Assembly: GCF_011602485.2 (NCBI RefSeq)
Contig: NZ_CP050022.2
Coordinates: 4,794,001-4,858,000 of the forward strand
Source of the DNA: Bradyrhizobium sp. 1(2017)
GTDB lineage: Bacteria; Pseudomonadota; Alphaproteobacteria; Rhizobiales; Xanthobacteraceae
Direction of reading: 5' to 3'
DNA length: 64,000 nt
This document shows positions 44,683-53,109 of this stretch, piece by piece; positions within the stretch are counted from its first letter, which is position 1, and each line of letters opens with the position of its first letter. The position numbers were made by a program, and so were the translations under genes. The notes under the pieces are model-generated. The model was not told the DNA's origin. It ran no database searches and saw only the letters and a list, made by a program, of their open reading frames with translations.

Positions 44683-45543
44683 TCAGCTCTTGGCAGGCGC
44701 CATAAGTGCGACCGGACCGGGCTCGAGAATCTTGGGCGGGGACGATTGCGTGTCCACCGGACTCACCTCGCTATCGGTCGCGCTCAGGAATTTGTCGAGC
44801 ATGCTCTGGATCGAGTTCTTGGCCACATCCGGACCGGTGTCGCGCATGTCGTTATGCTGGAATTCGGTCTTCACGACCTGAATGCCCGCCTTCTCGCACT
44901 CTTCATCCGTCGGGATCACGCCCGCATCGGTCTTGAACTGCGGGTCGGTGGAGCGGAACGACAGGATCTTGAACTTGCCGGCGGTCACGAAGGGCACGCG
45001 TAGATTGTCGAGCGTGACGACCTTCTTGACCTCATCCGGATACTGCTTGGCGAAATACATCGTGATGTCGCCGCCCATGGAGTGGCCGACCATGGTCACC
45101 CTGTCATAGTCGGCATTCGGCTGGACCTTCTTCATCTCCTGCATGGCGAGATGAATGTTGGCGACGCCGCGCAGGATCTGAGGCAGGCGGCCGACATAGA
45201 GCTCGCCCGGCTTGGTCACCATCGGAGGATCGGTCGGCAAATCATGCTGCGGGCTCATGACCATGTAGCCGCGCGCAGCGAAGATGTTCGCGAGGAAACC
45301 GTATTCGGTGTTCTTGACGGTATTGCCGTGGTTGATCACGGCGACAGGCAGCGTGATCAAGCCGGCATTGGCCTGCATTTCCTTGTCGCGGCGCACCGCG
45401 ACGTGGACGGGCACGGGACGGTTGTCGCGCGAAGCGTCGTAGAAAGTGATAGTCTCGTGCTTGATCGCCCACTTGCTCGCCGTGAAATAAGCGATGCCGC
45501 AGAGGGCACTGACGGAAACCAGAACGGCAATTCCACGCTTCAT
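44683..45543 (-). CDS. Membrane-anchored or secreted alpha/beta hydrolase
   Basis: 286 residues. N-terminal hydrophobic segment 4-22 (GIAVLVSVSALCGIAYFTAS) acts as signal or anchor. VAVINHGNTVKNTEYGF near 68 is the oxyanion block; MVGHSMGGDITMYFA holds nucleophile Ser155 in a perfect GHSMGG elbow; FQHNDMRD offers the catalytic His. Looks like a dienelactone-hydrolase-type or esterase-type enzyme of the periplasm. A PhaR-like site sits 150 bases upstream of the start, hinting at a role connected with polyhydroxybutyrate metabolism. Confidence 0.83.
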   Translation of the reverse strand: MKRGIAVLVSVSALCGIAYFTASKWAIKHETITFYDASRDNRPVPVHVAVRRDKEMQANAGLITLPVAVINHGNTVKNTEYGFLANIFAARGYMVMSPQHDLPTDPPMVTKPGELYVGRLPQILRGVANIHLAMQEMKKVQPNADYDRVTMVGHSMGGDITMYFAKQYPDEVKKVVTLDNLRVPFVTAGKFKILSFRSTDPQFKTDAGVIPTDEECEKAGIQVVKTEFQHNDMRDTGPDVAKNSIQSMLDKFLSATDSEVSPVDTQSSPPKILEPGPVALMAPAKS

Positions 45544-45692
45544 TTTCGTCCTCAGCCGCAGGCTCTTGCGGCCTGCTCCCTGTTGAAAATCGTGTTCTTC
45601 CGGGGCTCTGCGTCCCCTTGTCGCCTATTCCCTAATATATGTCACAGCAGCGTGACAGGAAGGCTAAATATTGTGAGCCGGCAGCCCTTTCA

Positions 45693-45704
45693 TTGTGCGT
45701 CGCA
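45693..45704 (-). promoter_or_regulatory. PhaR-like site upstream of the alpha/beta hydrolase
   Basis: On the minus strand it reads TGCGACGCACAA, identical over 12 bases to the second phasin operator at 40692-40703. It is inside the 343-base gap 45544-45886, which shows no gene. As both neighbours are on the minus strand, only the hydrolase (start 45543) lies downstream. Confidence 0.6.
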
Positions 45705-45886
45705 CACTTTTCTTGGGCACCCCGTTCTCATAAGGCTACGTCAGGGTGCAGGTCACTATCCGACGCAACTGGTGACGACTCGGTTCGATTTCGCAGTAAA
45801 CATGAGATGAAACGCGCTGGGCGCGGGCCGGGTTCCCGCGGCAAGCGGCCGCTTGGACCAAGCGGAAGTAGCGATATACCGCTGGC

Positions 45887-46810
45887 TCAGGCGCCGAGGA
45901 TATCGTGAACCTCGAGCGGCTTATCGACCTGACTGAACCATTCGGCCCGGTTGGCGGCGCGGCGGCGGCCGCGCTCGTCGAGGGGCAGCTTGAGCTGGCG
46001 GAGCAGGCTCGTCACCTCCTCCCGCGCGGTGAGATGGCCGAGATTGGGCCTCATACCAAGGGTGGCCTCGTCGATCTCGTCGAGGGCGGTCAGTCCGCGC
46101 GGGAAGAACTCGCGATAGACGACGCGTTCGGCGAAGCCATCGACATAACGGAAGCCGAGCCGCAGCGACAAATCCTTCAGGCCTTCGGCGACGAGCTGCT
46201 TGTTGCGGGAGCCGAGCATGGACAGGCGGTTGCGCACGACGATCCAGTCGGTGGTCGCGCCATCGAGCTGACGGCGCTTGCGCCTGACATCGCGCACCAT
46301 CTCGGCGTAGTGGCTCTCACCGGTGACCGCGTAATTGGCGGGATCGACGGTGCCGAGCACGTCGAAGTCGAGGAAGCTGTCGTTGATCGGCGTCACCAGC
46401 GTGTCGGCCATCGAATGGGCGAGCCGCATCAGGTAGCTGTCGGTGCCGGGCGTATCGATGACGATGAAGTCGAAGCTGCTCTCGACCGCCGAGACCGCTT
46501 CCATGAACTGTTGGAACTCGGAATTCTCGTTCTCGGCGATCTGCATGGTCTCGCCGAGCTTGATGCAGCGATGCACCGGCAGCTCGAGGTCGAGCTTGGT
46601 GCGGCGTGCCCAGGCAGACCGGTTGGAGATGTAGCGCGTGAAGCTCTGCTGGCGGCAGTCGAGGTCAATCGTGGCAACGCGCTGGCCCGCCTTCAGGAGC
46701 GCAACGGCGATGTGCAGGGCGGTGGTCGATTTGCCGGAGCCGCCCTTCTCGTTGCCGAGCACGACTACATGCGCCGAGCCGGATTGGCCTTGGCTAGCCT
46801 GCACAAGCAT
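45887..46810 (-). CDS. mipZ: Division-plane positioning ATPase MipZ
   Basis: 307 residues from ATG 46810 (GAGGA 5 bases upstream; an in-frame GTG at 46825 is less likely). Deviant Walker A GNEKGGSGKST at 19-29, then FDFIVIDTPGTDSYLMRLAH and TPINDSFLDFDVLGTVDP, the MipZ-specific switch II and following block; RNRLSMLGSRNKQLVAEGL near 190. It forms a bipolar gradient through ParB and inhibits FtsZ assembly away from midcell. It is a stand-alone gene in the usual alphaproteobacterial manner. Confidence 0.96.
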   Translation of the reverse strand: MLVQASQGQSGSAHVVVLGNEKGGSGKSTTALHIAVALLKAGQRVATIDLDCRQQSFTRYISNRSAWARRTKLDLELPVHRCIKLGETMQIAENENSEFQQFMEAVSAVESSFDFIVIDTPGTDSYLMRLAHSMADTLVTPINDSFLDFDVLGTVDPANYAVTGESHYAEMVRDVRRKRRQLDGATTDWIVVRNRLSMLGSRNKQLVAEGLKDLSLRLGFRYVDGFAERVVYREFFPRGLTALDEIDEATLGMRPNLGHLTAREEVTSLLRQLKLPLDERGRRRAANRAEWFSQVDKPLEVHDILGA

Positions 46811-46844
46811 AATGATCCTCGACACCCCTAGCGAATATCTTCGA

Positions 46845-46864
46845 GTTGACCGCGTCTGCGGTCA
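46845..46864. promoter_or_regulatory. Perfect inverted repeat in the mipZ leader
   Basis: TTGACCGC-GTCT-GCGGTCAA has 8-base perfect arms with a 4-base loop, 35 bases before the mipZ start. It may be an operator or an mRNA leader hairpin; each arm also contains a -35-like TTGACC. No T tail, so it is not a terminator. Confidence 0.45.
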
Positions 46865-47092
46865 AGTGAAATGCGTGACAGGTGATGCAAATTGCAGCGC
46901 GCCGTTCCTCATCATGAATCGCCGCGCCAATGTTGGTCCGTGATGCCGCCCACAATGTCGCGACAACCAGCGCGGCCATGCGCGGGATGCTGTGCCGCAT
47001 CCGGATGCATGGCGTCCACGATCGCCGCTTGTTAAGGTTTACCGGTCGGCGCCGGCCGAACCCGCACTCATTTCCAACCCCGTCGAGTCCCG

Positions 47093-47944
47093 ATGTCATC
47101 AAGCCCCTTGATCGCCCGCACGGTCCCCGCCCTGCGGCGCGCCGTCGATACTCTCCGCAAGCGAAAGGCCACGATCGCGCTGGTCCCGACCATGGGTGCA
47201 CTCCATGACGGGCATGTGTCGCTGGTCCGCCTCGCCAAGCGGCGCGCGAGTCGCGTCGTGGTGTCGATCTTCATCAACCCGACGCAGTTCGCTCCAACGG
47301 AAGACTTTGGCGCTTATCCACGCACCTGGAAGTCCGACATCGCCAAGCTCGTGGCCGAGAACGTCGACGTGGTCTGGCACCCCGGCGTCGGGGCCATGTA
47401 CCCGGAGGGTTTTGCCACCCGCATCGTGCCAGATGGGCCGGCGCTGGCCGGCCTCGAGGACCGCTTCCGGCCGCACTTCTTCGGCGGCGTCGCCACCGTC
47501 GTCGGCAAGCTGTTCACGCAATGCCGGCCGGATGTTGCAATCTTCGGCGAAAAGGATTTTCAGCAGCTGCGGGTGGTGACGCGGATGGCGGGCGATCTGG
47601 ATCTCGGCGTCAAGGTGATCGGCTCCCGCACCGTCCGCGAGCGCGACGGGCTCGCGATGTCCTCGCGCAACGTCTATCTCTCGGCGGAGGAGCGGCAGAC
47701 CGCGACAATCCTGTACCGCGCCATGAAGGAGAGCGCGCGGCGGATCAAGGCCGGCGATGCCATCGCACCGGCGATGGCGGGCGGCGCCGAGATGATCAAG
47801 GCGGCCGGCTTCGTGCTCGACTATTTCGAGGTGCGCCATGCCGCGACGCTGGCGCCGGTCACCTCGCGCAAGGACGGGCCCTTGCGGATCCTGGTCGCGG
47901 CCAAGCTCGGCAGCACCCGGCTGATCGACAATATCGCGGTCTAG
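47093..47944 (+). CDS. panC: Pantothenate synthetase
   Basis: 283 residues. [19 protein letters not shown] (31-49) holds the HxGH-type ATP site; [15 protein letters not shown] and [17 protein letters not shown] give the KFGEKD-type block; [11 protein letters not shown] near 197 is the KMSKS equivalent. It joins pantoate and beta-alanine with ATP. panB is not in the window. Its last four bases overlap the convergent DUF1489 gene. Confidence 0.97.
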   Translation: MSSSPLIARTVPALRRAVDTLRKRKATIALVPTMGALHDGHVSLVRLAKRRASRVVVSIFINPTQFAPTEDFGAYPRTWKSDIAKLVAENVDVVWHPGVGAMYPEGFATRIVPDGPALAGLEDRFRPHFFGGVATVVGKLFTQCRPDVAIFGEKDFQQLRVVTRMAGDLDLGVKVIGSRTVRERDGLAMSSRNVYLSAEERQTATILYRAMKESARRIKAGDAIAPAMAGGAEMIKAAGFVLDYFEVRHAATLAPVTSRKDGPLRILVAAKLGSTRLIDNIAV

Positions 47945-48381
47945 AGCAACCCCAGATCGCGCAGTTCACGCCGCATTGGCTCCGGCATCGCCGCGATCGA
48001 GCCGGCGGCGGACTTGCCGAGATCGGCGGGCACTGAATCGTCGGTGAGATAGCGCCAGCCCTGAAACGGGCGCATCGGCCGCGGCGACACCGAGATCACC
48101 TTCGGCTGCATCACGATCCGGCAGCGCCCGATGCCGTCCTTGTCGCGGAACGGCTCGATGCCGATGATCTTTTCCCGCGCGGCGATCTCACCCTTGATCA
48201 CCCAATAGAGCGAGCCGCCCGCCATGATCTCGGCGTCGCGCTTGGGCACCATGCGGGTGATGTGGATGTGATGTTGCGGCAGACCCTTCTTCTTGGCGGT
48301 CTGCATCCGTTCGGCGATCCACTCCTTCAATTCCTTGACGGAGTCGCAGCCGACGGCGAGCTTGATCAGATGTAGCGGCAT
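47941..48381 (-). CDS. DUF1489 family protein
   Basis: 146 residues. [40 protein letters not shown] and [20 protein letters not shown], then [18 protein letters not shown], are the conserved blocks of DUF1489, a near-universal alphaproteobacterial family of unknown function. Soluble. The stop overlaps that of panC from the other strand. Confidence 0.92.
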   Translation of the reverse strand: MPLHLIKLAVGCDSVKELKEWIAERMQTAKKKGLPQHHIHITRMVPKRDAEIMAGGSLYWVIKGEIAAREKIIGIEPFRDKDGIGRCRIVMQPKVISVSPRPMRPFQGWRYLTDDSVPADLGKSAAGSIAAMPEPMRRELRDLGLL

Positions 48382-48423
48382 GCCCCAGCATTAGCCGGGC
48401 AGACGCGCATTTGGAATGCCGAT

Positions 48424-49413
48424 CTACTCGTTATCCGCAGCCGCGGGAGCAGCCACCGAGGCCGGCGGCGGTGCGAGCGGAACCGGCGCGGCGGCGGGCG
48501 CGCGCGCCGCCTTCGGCGGCGGCGGCGGTCTCTTTGCGGCGGCGGGTGCCGCGGGAGCTGCGGCCTGGGCCGAGGTCGCTGCCGGCGCACGCGGCGCTGC
48601 GGCCGCATTTGCAGCGGGTGCCGCCGGACGCGTCGTCGCCGTTGGCTCCGGATTCATGATGCTGACTGCCGGGGTTGACGAAGCGCTCGGGAACTCGGCA
48701 TTGGTCGGCTTGCCCGTCGGCGCCGATGGCGGCAATCCGGCAAGCGCAGCCGTCGCCGGCATCGCCGGCCCCGGTGCATTCCAGGTCGGCGCATAGCGTG
48801 CGACCAGCATGTCGTAGAGATGGGACTCCATGTTGGCGGCGACCTGCTGCCGGTCGGTCAGCGAGCGGAACGCGGCGCAGTCGAACTGCGTGCAGCCGTC
48901 GCGCGCGACCAGCACATGCGCGACGAGGCCGTAGCGATCGCGCTCCAGCGATTTGCGCAGCACCTTCATCTCGGCGGTGAGAGCATCGGCCGTAGCGACG
49001 TCGCCGAGCGCGCTCAGCCGGTCGATCCTCGCCGCAGTGTAGGAGACGGCCGCAGCCGCAGCGTCAGGCGCACCGAACAGCGCCTTCTCGCAGCCGACGG
49101 CGACGGCATCGCCGGCGAGATCGTCGAGACATGACAGCGCCGGCAGGCTCGCGGTCACCGCAGCTTGCGCCCGCAGTTCGGCCGGCGCGCCCTGCCCCCC
49201 CGATCCGTAGAGGTGCATGGTCGTGGGCACCGTAATGGCAAGGGCCAGCAGCGTGATGACGGCCAGGGCGCCGTTGGCGACCGATCTGTCGGCGCGCAGC
49301 AGCGCGACAAGCAGGATCAATCCGAAGAATCCGGCAGCCGCCAGCGTCATCCACATCGGGAAGGCCGGCAAGCGCCAGGTTTGGTCGAGCGAAGTGGCCC
49401 ATGCCCAGTTCAT
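48424..49413 (-). CDS. Hypothetical membrane protein with Ala/Pro-rich tail
   Basis: 329 residues. Two membrane segments at about 20-40 (WMTLAAAGFFGLILLVALLR) and 46-66 (NGALAVITLLALAITVPTTM). A periplasmic domain follows with four cysteines (LSCLDDLAGDAVAVGCEKAL and GCTQFDCAAFRSL) likely to form disulfides. Residues 230-329 are a low-complexity Ala/Pro tail. I recall this architecture from Bradyrhizobium genomes, but the function is unknown. Confidence 0.8.
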   Translation of the reverse strand: MNWAWATSLDQTWRLPAFPMWMTLAAAGFFGLILLVALLRADRSVANGALAVITLLALAITVPTTMHLYGSGGQGAPAELRAQAAVTASLPALSCLDDLAGDAVAVGCEKALFGAPDAAAAAVSYTAARIDRLSALGDVATADALTAEMKVLRKSLERDRYGLVAHVLVARDGCTQFDCAAFRSLTDRQQVAANMESHLYDMLVARYAPTWNAPGPAMPATAALAGLPPSAPTGKPTNAEFPSASSTPAVSIMNPEPTATTRPAAPAANAAAAPRAPAATSAQAAAPAAPAAAKRPPPPPKAARAPAAAPVPLAPPPASVAAPAAADNE

Positions 49414-49572
49414 GCGCGACGTCCCCTCACGCGAGCAAAGAGCGAATGGTCAAAGCGAGCACCGCGATCCGGCAGCTGCCCCCGGCCCACCTTGTGAAGG
49501 TGAAGCGGGCCTTTTGACGGCGAGAGAATACAATTTCCCCGGGAGGCGCCTATGCGCTGATCGCGTCGGTCG

Positions 49573-49776
49573 TCAGGAGAGCGCGAGCTGACTTTCCTTG
49601 GCGACGCGCTCGAAGGCTTCGGTCGAGCTCTTGATCCGGTACTGGCAGTCGTCGCCTTCGGTCGGCAACAGACGGATGACCTCATACGAACCGGTGGCAG
49701 CCGGGCGCGCGACGTTGCTGGCCGTGAACAAGACGCGCGTTCCCACGGGGAATTTGTGCTTCAACACCCTCTCCAT
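49573..49776 (-). CDS. Conserved small protein, rhizobial
   Basis: 67 residues: KHKFPVGTRVLFTASNVARP, then GSYEVIRLLPTEGDDCQYRI and KSSTEAFERVAKESQLAL. The pattern of a small beta-barrel (FPVGTRV...YEVIRLLP...YRIKS) is like that of many short rhizobial proteins that suggest an SH3-like fold. Function unknown. The 294 bases before it (49777-50070) show no gene. Confidence 0.75.
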   Translation of the reverse strand: MERVLKHKFPVGTRVLFTASNVARPAATGSYEVIRLLPTEGDDCQYRIKSSTEAFERVAKESQLALS

Positions 49777-50070
49777 TACTCAAACAACGCCTGCCTCGCC
49801 CATGGTCCCACTGCGATGGCCGGCCGGAAACCCGGGCGCTGTATAGCACGCGGCCGGCCGTTTTGGCCAGCGCCATACCCGCATGGCAAGTGCGTAGTTC
49901 TTGCAATCTTTTCAGAACGATAGGCCCGGAACCGGCGGGCCGTCGGAGCCGCCCCTCCAGCGACGTGTCGCAGCTTCTGTCGCAGGGGTGGGAATCGACC
50001 GTACCGGCCGGTTTGCAGGCCGAGCGCCGCCAACCGGACCGCGGACCGGAGCCCCCGGTCAGAGCAGCGA

Positions 50071-50733
50071 TCAGGCGTCCTCGAACTTCTCGATACGAAG
50101 CGTTTCGGCGAGCCCGTCCCGGGTCCATTCCTGGAACGCCGGCAGCGCCAGCATCGTCTCCATGTAGGCCTTGGTCTCGGGCGAGACCTCGATCGCGTAG
50201 GTGCGGAAGCGGTGCACGACCGGGGCGTACATCGCATCCGCCGCGCCGAAGCGGCCGAACAGGAACGGTCCCTTGGCACCATAGCGGGTCCGGCACTCGC
50301 GCCAGACCTCCTGCACGCGCGCGATATTGGCGCTGGCGTCTGCCGACAGCGTCACGGGGCGCACCGGGCGATGCAGGTTCATGCCGCATTCGTTGCGCAA
50401 GGCCATGAAGCCGGAATGCATCTCGGCGCACACCGACCGGGCATGAGCGCGGGCCGCGACGTCGTCGGGCCACAGCTTCTTCTCCGGATGGCGCTCTGCG
50501 ACGTACTCGATGATGGCGAGCGAATCCCACACCGTGATGTCGCCGTCGACCAGCACCGGCACCTTGCCGGCGCGGCTGAAGGACAGGATCTGCTCCTTGT
50601 CGGCGGGATTGTCGGTGTAGAGCGGGATGACGGTTTCTACGAACGGGATGTCGTTGGCGCGCAGCGCGAGCCAGGGCCGCATCGACCATGACGAATAGTT
50701 CTTGTTGCCGATCGCGAGTTTCAGTGCAGCCAT
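50071..50733 (-). CDS. Glutathione S-transferase family protein
   Basis: 220 residues from ATG 50733. LAIGNKNYSSWSMRPWLALR opens the thioredoxin-like domain with the probable catalytic Ser in YSSWS. GKVPVLVDGDITVWDSLAII is the cis-Pro and glutathione gamma-glutamyl site. The helical C-domain has GPFLFGRFGAADAMYAPVVH, the conserved N-capping region. Matches the bacterial GST group related to maleylacetoacetate isomerase and zeta class; substrate unknown. Confidence 0.93.
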   Translation of the reverse strand: MAALKLAIGNKNYSSWSMRPWLALRANDIPFVETVIPLYTDNPADKEQILSFSRAGKVPVLVDGDITVWDSLAIIEYVAERHPEKKLWPDDVAARAHARSVCAEMHSGFMALRNECGMNLHRPVRPVTLSADASANIARVQEVWRECRTRYGAKGPFLFGRFGAADAMYAPVVHRFRTYAIEVSPETKAYMETMLALPAFQEWTRDGLAETLRIEKFEDA

Positions 50734-50855
50734 GTCAGCAGTCCTTCCCGAGGCGTCCTGGAGCGCGCCCGTTTTAGCGCCATCGCCTGCCGCCAATCAA
50801 TCGTTGCTGCACATCGCCTTGCGTGGCAATCGTTGCGGCCCGCGAGGAGACGGAC

Positions 50856-51572
50856 ATGAGCAGGCACTGGGTCGACATCACCGCCGTCGGCTTCTTCATC
50901 ATCGAATGGCTGGTCTACGCGCTGACGCTGGAGCATTCGGCCTATGGCCGCGACAGCCTGTCGGCGCGCATGAACCGCTATCGCGAGGTTTGGGTGCGCC
51001 GCCTGCTCGACCGCGACACCCGCATGGTCGACATGCAGATCATGGCCTCGCTCCAGAACGGCACCGCCTTCTTCGCGTCCACCAGCCTGTTCGCGCTCGG
51101 CGGCGCGCTGGCGCTGCTGCACGCCACCAACGACGCCATCACGATTTTGAGCAAGCTGCCGGTCGACCTCAGCACGTCGCCGGCCATGTGGGAGCTGAAA
51201 TGCGTCGGCCTCGTGCTGATCTGCGTCTACGCCTTTTTCAAGTTCGCCTGGGCCTATCGCCTGTTCAACTACGTTGCGATCCTGTTCGGCGGCATGCCGC
51301 CGGCCGACCAGCGCGACACGCCTTCCGCCGAAGCCCATGTCATCCGCACCTCGCGCCTGTTCGAATCCGCCGGCCGCCACTTCAACCGCGGCCAACGCGC
51401 CTTCTTCTTCGCGCTCGGCTATCTCGGCTGGTTCGTCAGCCCGTGGCTGCTGTTCGTGACCACCGCGGCGGTGGTGGTCGTGACCTGGCGCCGGCAATTC
51501 GCGTCGAGTGCCTGGGCCGCAATGGCGCCGGAGATGGCGGATGGCGAGGAGATGCGCAAGCGCGGTCATTGA
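50856..51572 (+). CDS. DUF599 family membrane protein
   Basis: 238 residues from ATG 50856 with a GAGGAG site; the ATG at 50823 would add 11 polar residues. Four membrane segments: about 7-24 (ITAVGFFIIEWLVYALTL), 70-90 (GTAFFASTSLFALGGALALL), 114-135 and 180-210. MNRYREVWVRRLLDRDTRMV and QIMASLQNGTAFFASTSLF are the DUF599 signature. No known function. Confidence 0.88.
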   Translation: MSRHWVDITAVGFFIIEWLVYALTLEHSAYGRDSLSARMNRYREVWVRRLLDRDTRMVDMQIMASLQNGTAFFASTSLFALGGALALLHATNDAITILSKLPVDLSTSPAMWELKCVGLVLICVYAFFKFAWAYRLFNYVAILFGGMPPADQRDTPSAEAHVIRTSRLFESAGRHFNRGQRAFFFALGYLGWFVSPWLLFVTTAAVVVVTWRRQFASSAWAAMAPEMADGEEMRKRGH

Positions 51573-51581
51573 TGCCGCCTC

Positions 51582-51717
51582 GTGTCCCGGACCAGCTGCA
51601 ACGCGCAGCGTTGCGGCGCAGAGCCGGGGATCCAGGGCCACATGGTTCGAGGCAGCGACCTGGGCCCCGGCTCTGCAGCGCACCGTCGACGTGACGCTGC
51701 GCTGCGTCCGGGGCGCG
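51582..51717. repeat. Dispersed repeat family C, copy 3
   Basis: GTGTCCCGGACCAGCTGCAA at the left, CCCGGCTCTGCAGCGCACCG in the middle and CGCTGCGTCCGGGGCGC at the right, the same order as at 1878-2010 and 2070-2228. Confidence 0.8.
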
Positions 51718-51751
51718 AGGGCGGAGTGCGGCGCGCGTCCGTCCTACATCG

Positions 51752-51837
51752 ACATTGCGAGGAGCCCTTGCGACGAAGCAATCCAGAATCCTTCAGCGGA
51801 AAGACTCTGGATTGCTTCGCTGCGCTCGCAATGACGG
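51752..51837. repeat. Dispersed repeat family B, copy 3
   Basis: CATTGCGAGGAGCCCTTGCG, GAAGCAATCCAGA, TCTGGATTGCTTCG and GCAATGACGG in the family B order. Follows the family C copy by 34 bases. Confidence 0.8.
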
Positions 51838-51864
51838 AGTATGAGGCCTTGCTCTCAACCTCCA

Positions 51865-51900
51865 CTGTCATTCCCCGCGAAAGCGGGGAATCCAGTACGC
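51865..51900. repeat. Short palindrome with CATTCCCCGC arms
   Basis: GTCATTCCCCGCGAAAGCGG continuing GGAATCCAGTACGC: an 8-9-bp perfect stem (TTCCCCGC/GCGGGGAA) of a fourth repeat type. The gap 51573-51963 is made up of three repeat families in series and shows no gene. Confidence 0.7.
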
Positions 51901-51963
51901 GGCCTCGCGGGCGGGCTTGCCCGACGGACGGCGAATCTCTCTCCGCGTGCGATACCCTCGGGC

Positions 51964-52158
51964 TTACTTCCTGTGCATCGCTCCGGACCTGGAATCGAAT
52001 CTGGCCACAGGCCGGTCCATCTGCCAGAGCTCGACGTCGCGACCGTCGACGAGGCGCTCTGCAGAGCTGATCGCGGATTCATCGTCGATGCAATCCATCT
52101 GGATCATCCTGATTGGACGGTCGTGTCGACCCATGATCAATGCACGATAGGCGGACAT
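51964..52158 (-). CDS. Small conserved protein of Bradyrhizobium type
   Basis: 64 residues from ATG 52158, placed after GGGAG (ATG 52164 would add two residues). MSAYRALIMGRHDRPIRMIQ, MDCIDDESAISSAERLVDGR and DVELWQMDRPVARFD follow a pattern I recall from many Bradyrhizobium small proteins (DxELW...V..F ending). Soluble; no function known. Confidence 0.72.
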   Translation of the reverse strand: MSAYRALIMGRHDRPIRMIQMDCIDDESAISSAERLVDGRDVELWQMDRPVARFDSRSGAMHRK

Positions 52159-52400
52159 CTTCATCTCCCGACAATGCGCGACAGCGCGCCTTCGCCCACA
52201 AGGTGACGCCGACGACGTTTGAATTCGATGGGGATCGCATCGCCCGTTTGTAGGCGGGACATAAGTTGGAACGAGCTCGCAGCGGCGGCTATGCCGTTCC
52301 TATGAAACTCGGACCGCGCCAGTCTCGAAATCCTACCGGCTCCGGCACCATATCCGCTCCGTCGCGCAAGCTCGCGCGACGCAGCGAACTGGGTGAAACG

Positions 52401-52838
52401 ATGTCTACCTCTGTGGCCGGCGACCGGATCATCGATCCGATGATGGCCATCGCGAACTGCACGACACGGCAACGCATCGTCGTGGTCGGTGCAAAGAGCA
52501 TGGAATTGATGATGGAATTGCATCGCCGCGGATATCTCTTGGCAGCGGCAGCAGGCAATTGCGGCCTCCCGGCAGGTCAATACGAGGTTGCGCTCGTGGA
52601 CTGGCGGCGGCGCACGCTCCACGCGCTCGATGCAACGCTCGACTGGCTCGACGATTTCCTCGCGCCTCGCGCCGAGCTGGTGATCTGGCTCGATGCGCAG
52701 AAGACGGCGGCGAAGGAGGCCCTGCGTGCCGCGGTGATGAAGCGCGGATTCGTCGTCCTGCAAGGCACTGATCATCCCTGCGGCAGCGTGGTTCTGGCGC
52801 GGCGCTCGCAGGCCGTTCCCGTCCAACAGGCGGCGTGA
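52401..52838 (+). CDS. Hypothetical protein, response-regulator-like fold without conserved Asp
   Basis: 145 residues from ATG 52401. RQRIVVVGAKSMELMMELHR, RGYLLAAAAGNCGLPAGQYE and VALVDWRRRTLHALDATLDW, then VIWLDAQKTAAKEALRAAVM: alternating beta strands and helices like a Rossmann or receiver-type fold. No canonical phosphorylation pocket is visible. A rhizobial conserved hypothetical; the upstream frame to 52266 is unlikely to be translated. Confidence 0.65.
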   Translation: MSTSVAGDRIIDPMMAIANCTTRQRIVVVGAKSMELMMELHRRGYLLAAAAGNCGLPAGQYEVALVDWRRRTLHALDATLDWLDDFLAPRAELVIWLDAQKTAAKEALRAAVMKRGFVVLQGTDHPCGSVVLARRSQAVPVQQAA

Positions 52839-52875
52839 GCGCGCACATCCACCGGACCTTCAAGGATTTGATCGG

Positions 52876-53067
52876 ATGCCGAAATCAAAGACACGACGCG
52901 CCGTCATTCGCGAGTGGATGGCGCTTGCACCGGCGGAGCGACGATCCGCGGCGCAGGCGGGCGCCTTTGCACGGCGCGCTATCGAAAGGCACCGCCTGCC
53001 GCGCAGCCGGCGAACTTCGCACGCCGTGATCATGGCATGGCTGAAGCCACGTACCGGCAGGCCTTAG
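52876..53067 (+). CDS. Small basic hypothetical protein
   Basis: 63 residues: MPKSKTRRAVIREWMALAPA, ERRSAAQAGAFARRAIERHR and SHAVIMAWLKPRTGRP. Strongly basic and helical; the IREWMAL...AFARRAIE...WL.PRTGR frame looks like a conserved short rhizobial family. Lies 37 bases after the preceding gene in the same direction. Function unknown. Confidence 0.6.
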   Translation: MPKSKTRRAVIREWMALAPAERRSAAQAGAFARRAIERHRLPRSRRTSHAVIMAWLKPRTGRP

Positions 53068-53109
53068 GAAACATCGTGGACCTCGCCGCAATCGACCCAT
53101 CCCGCGGGC

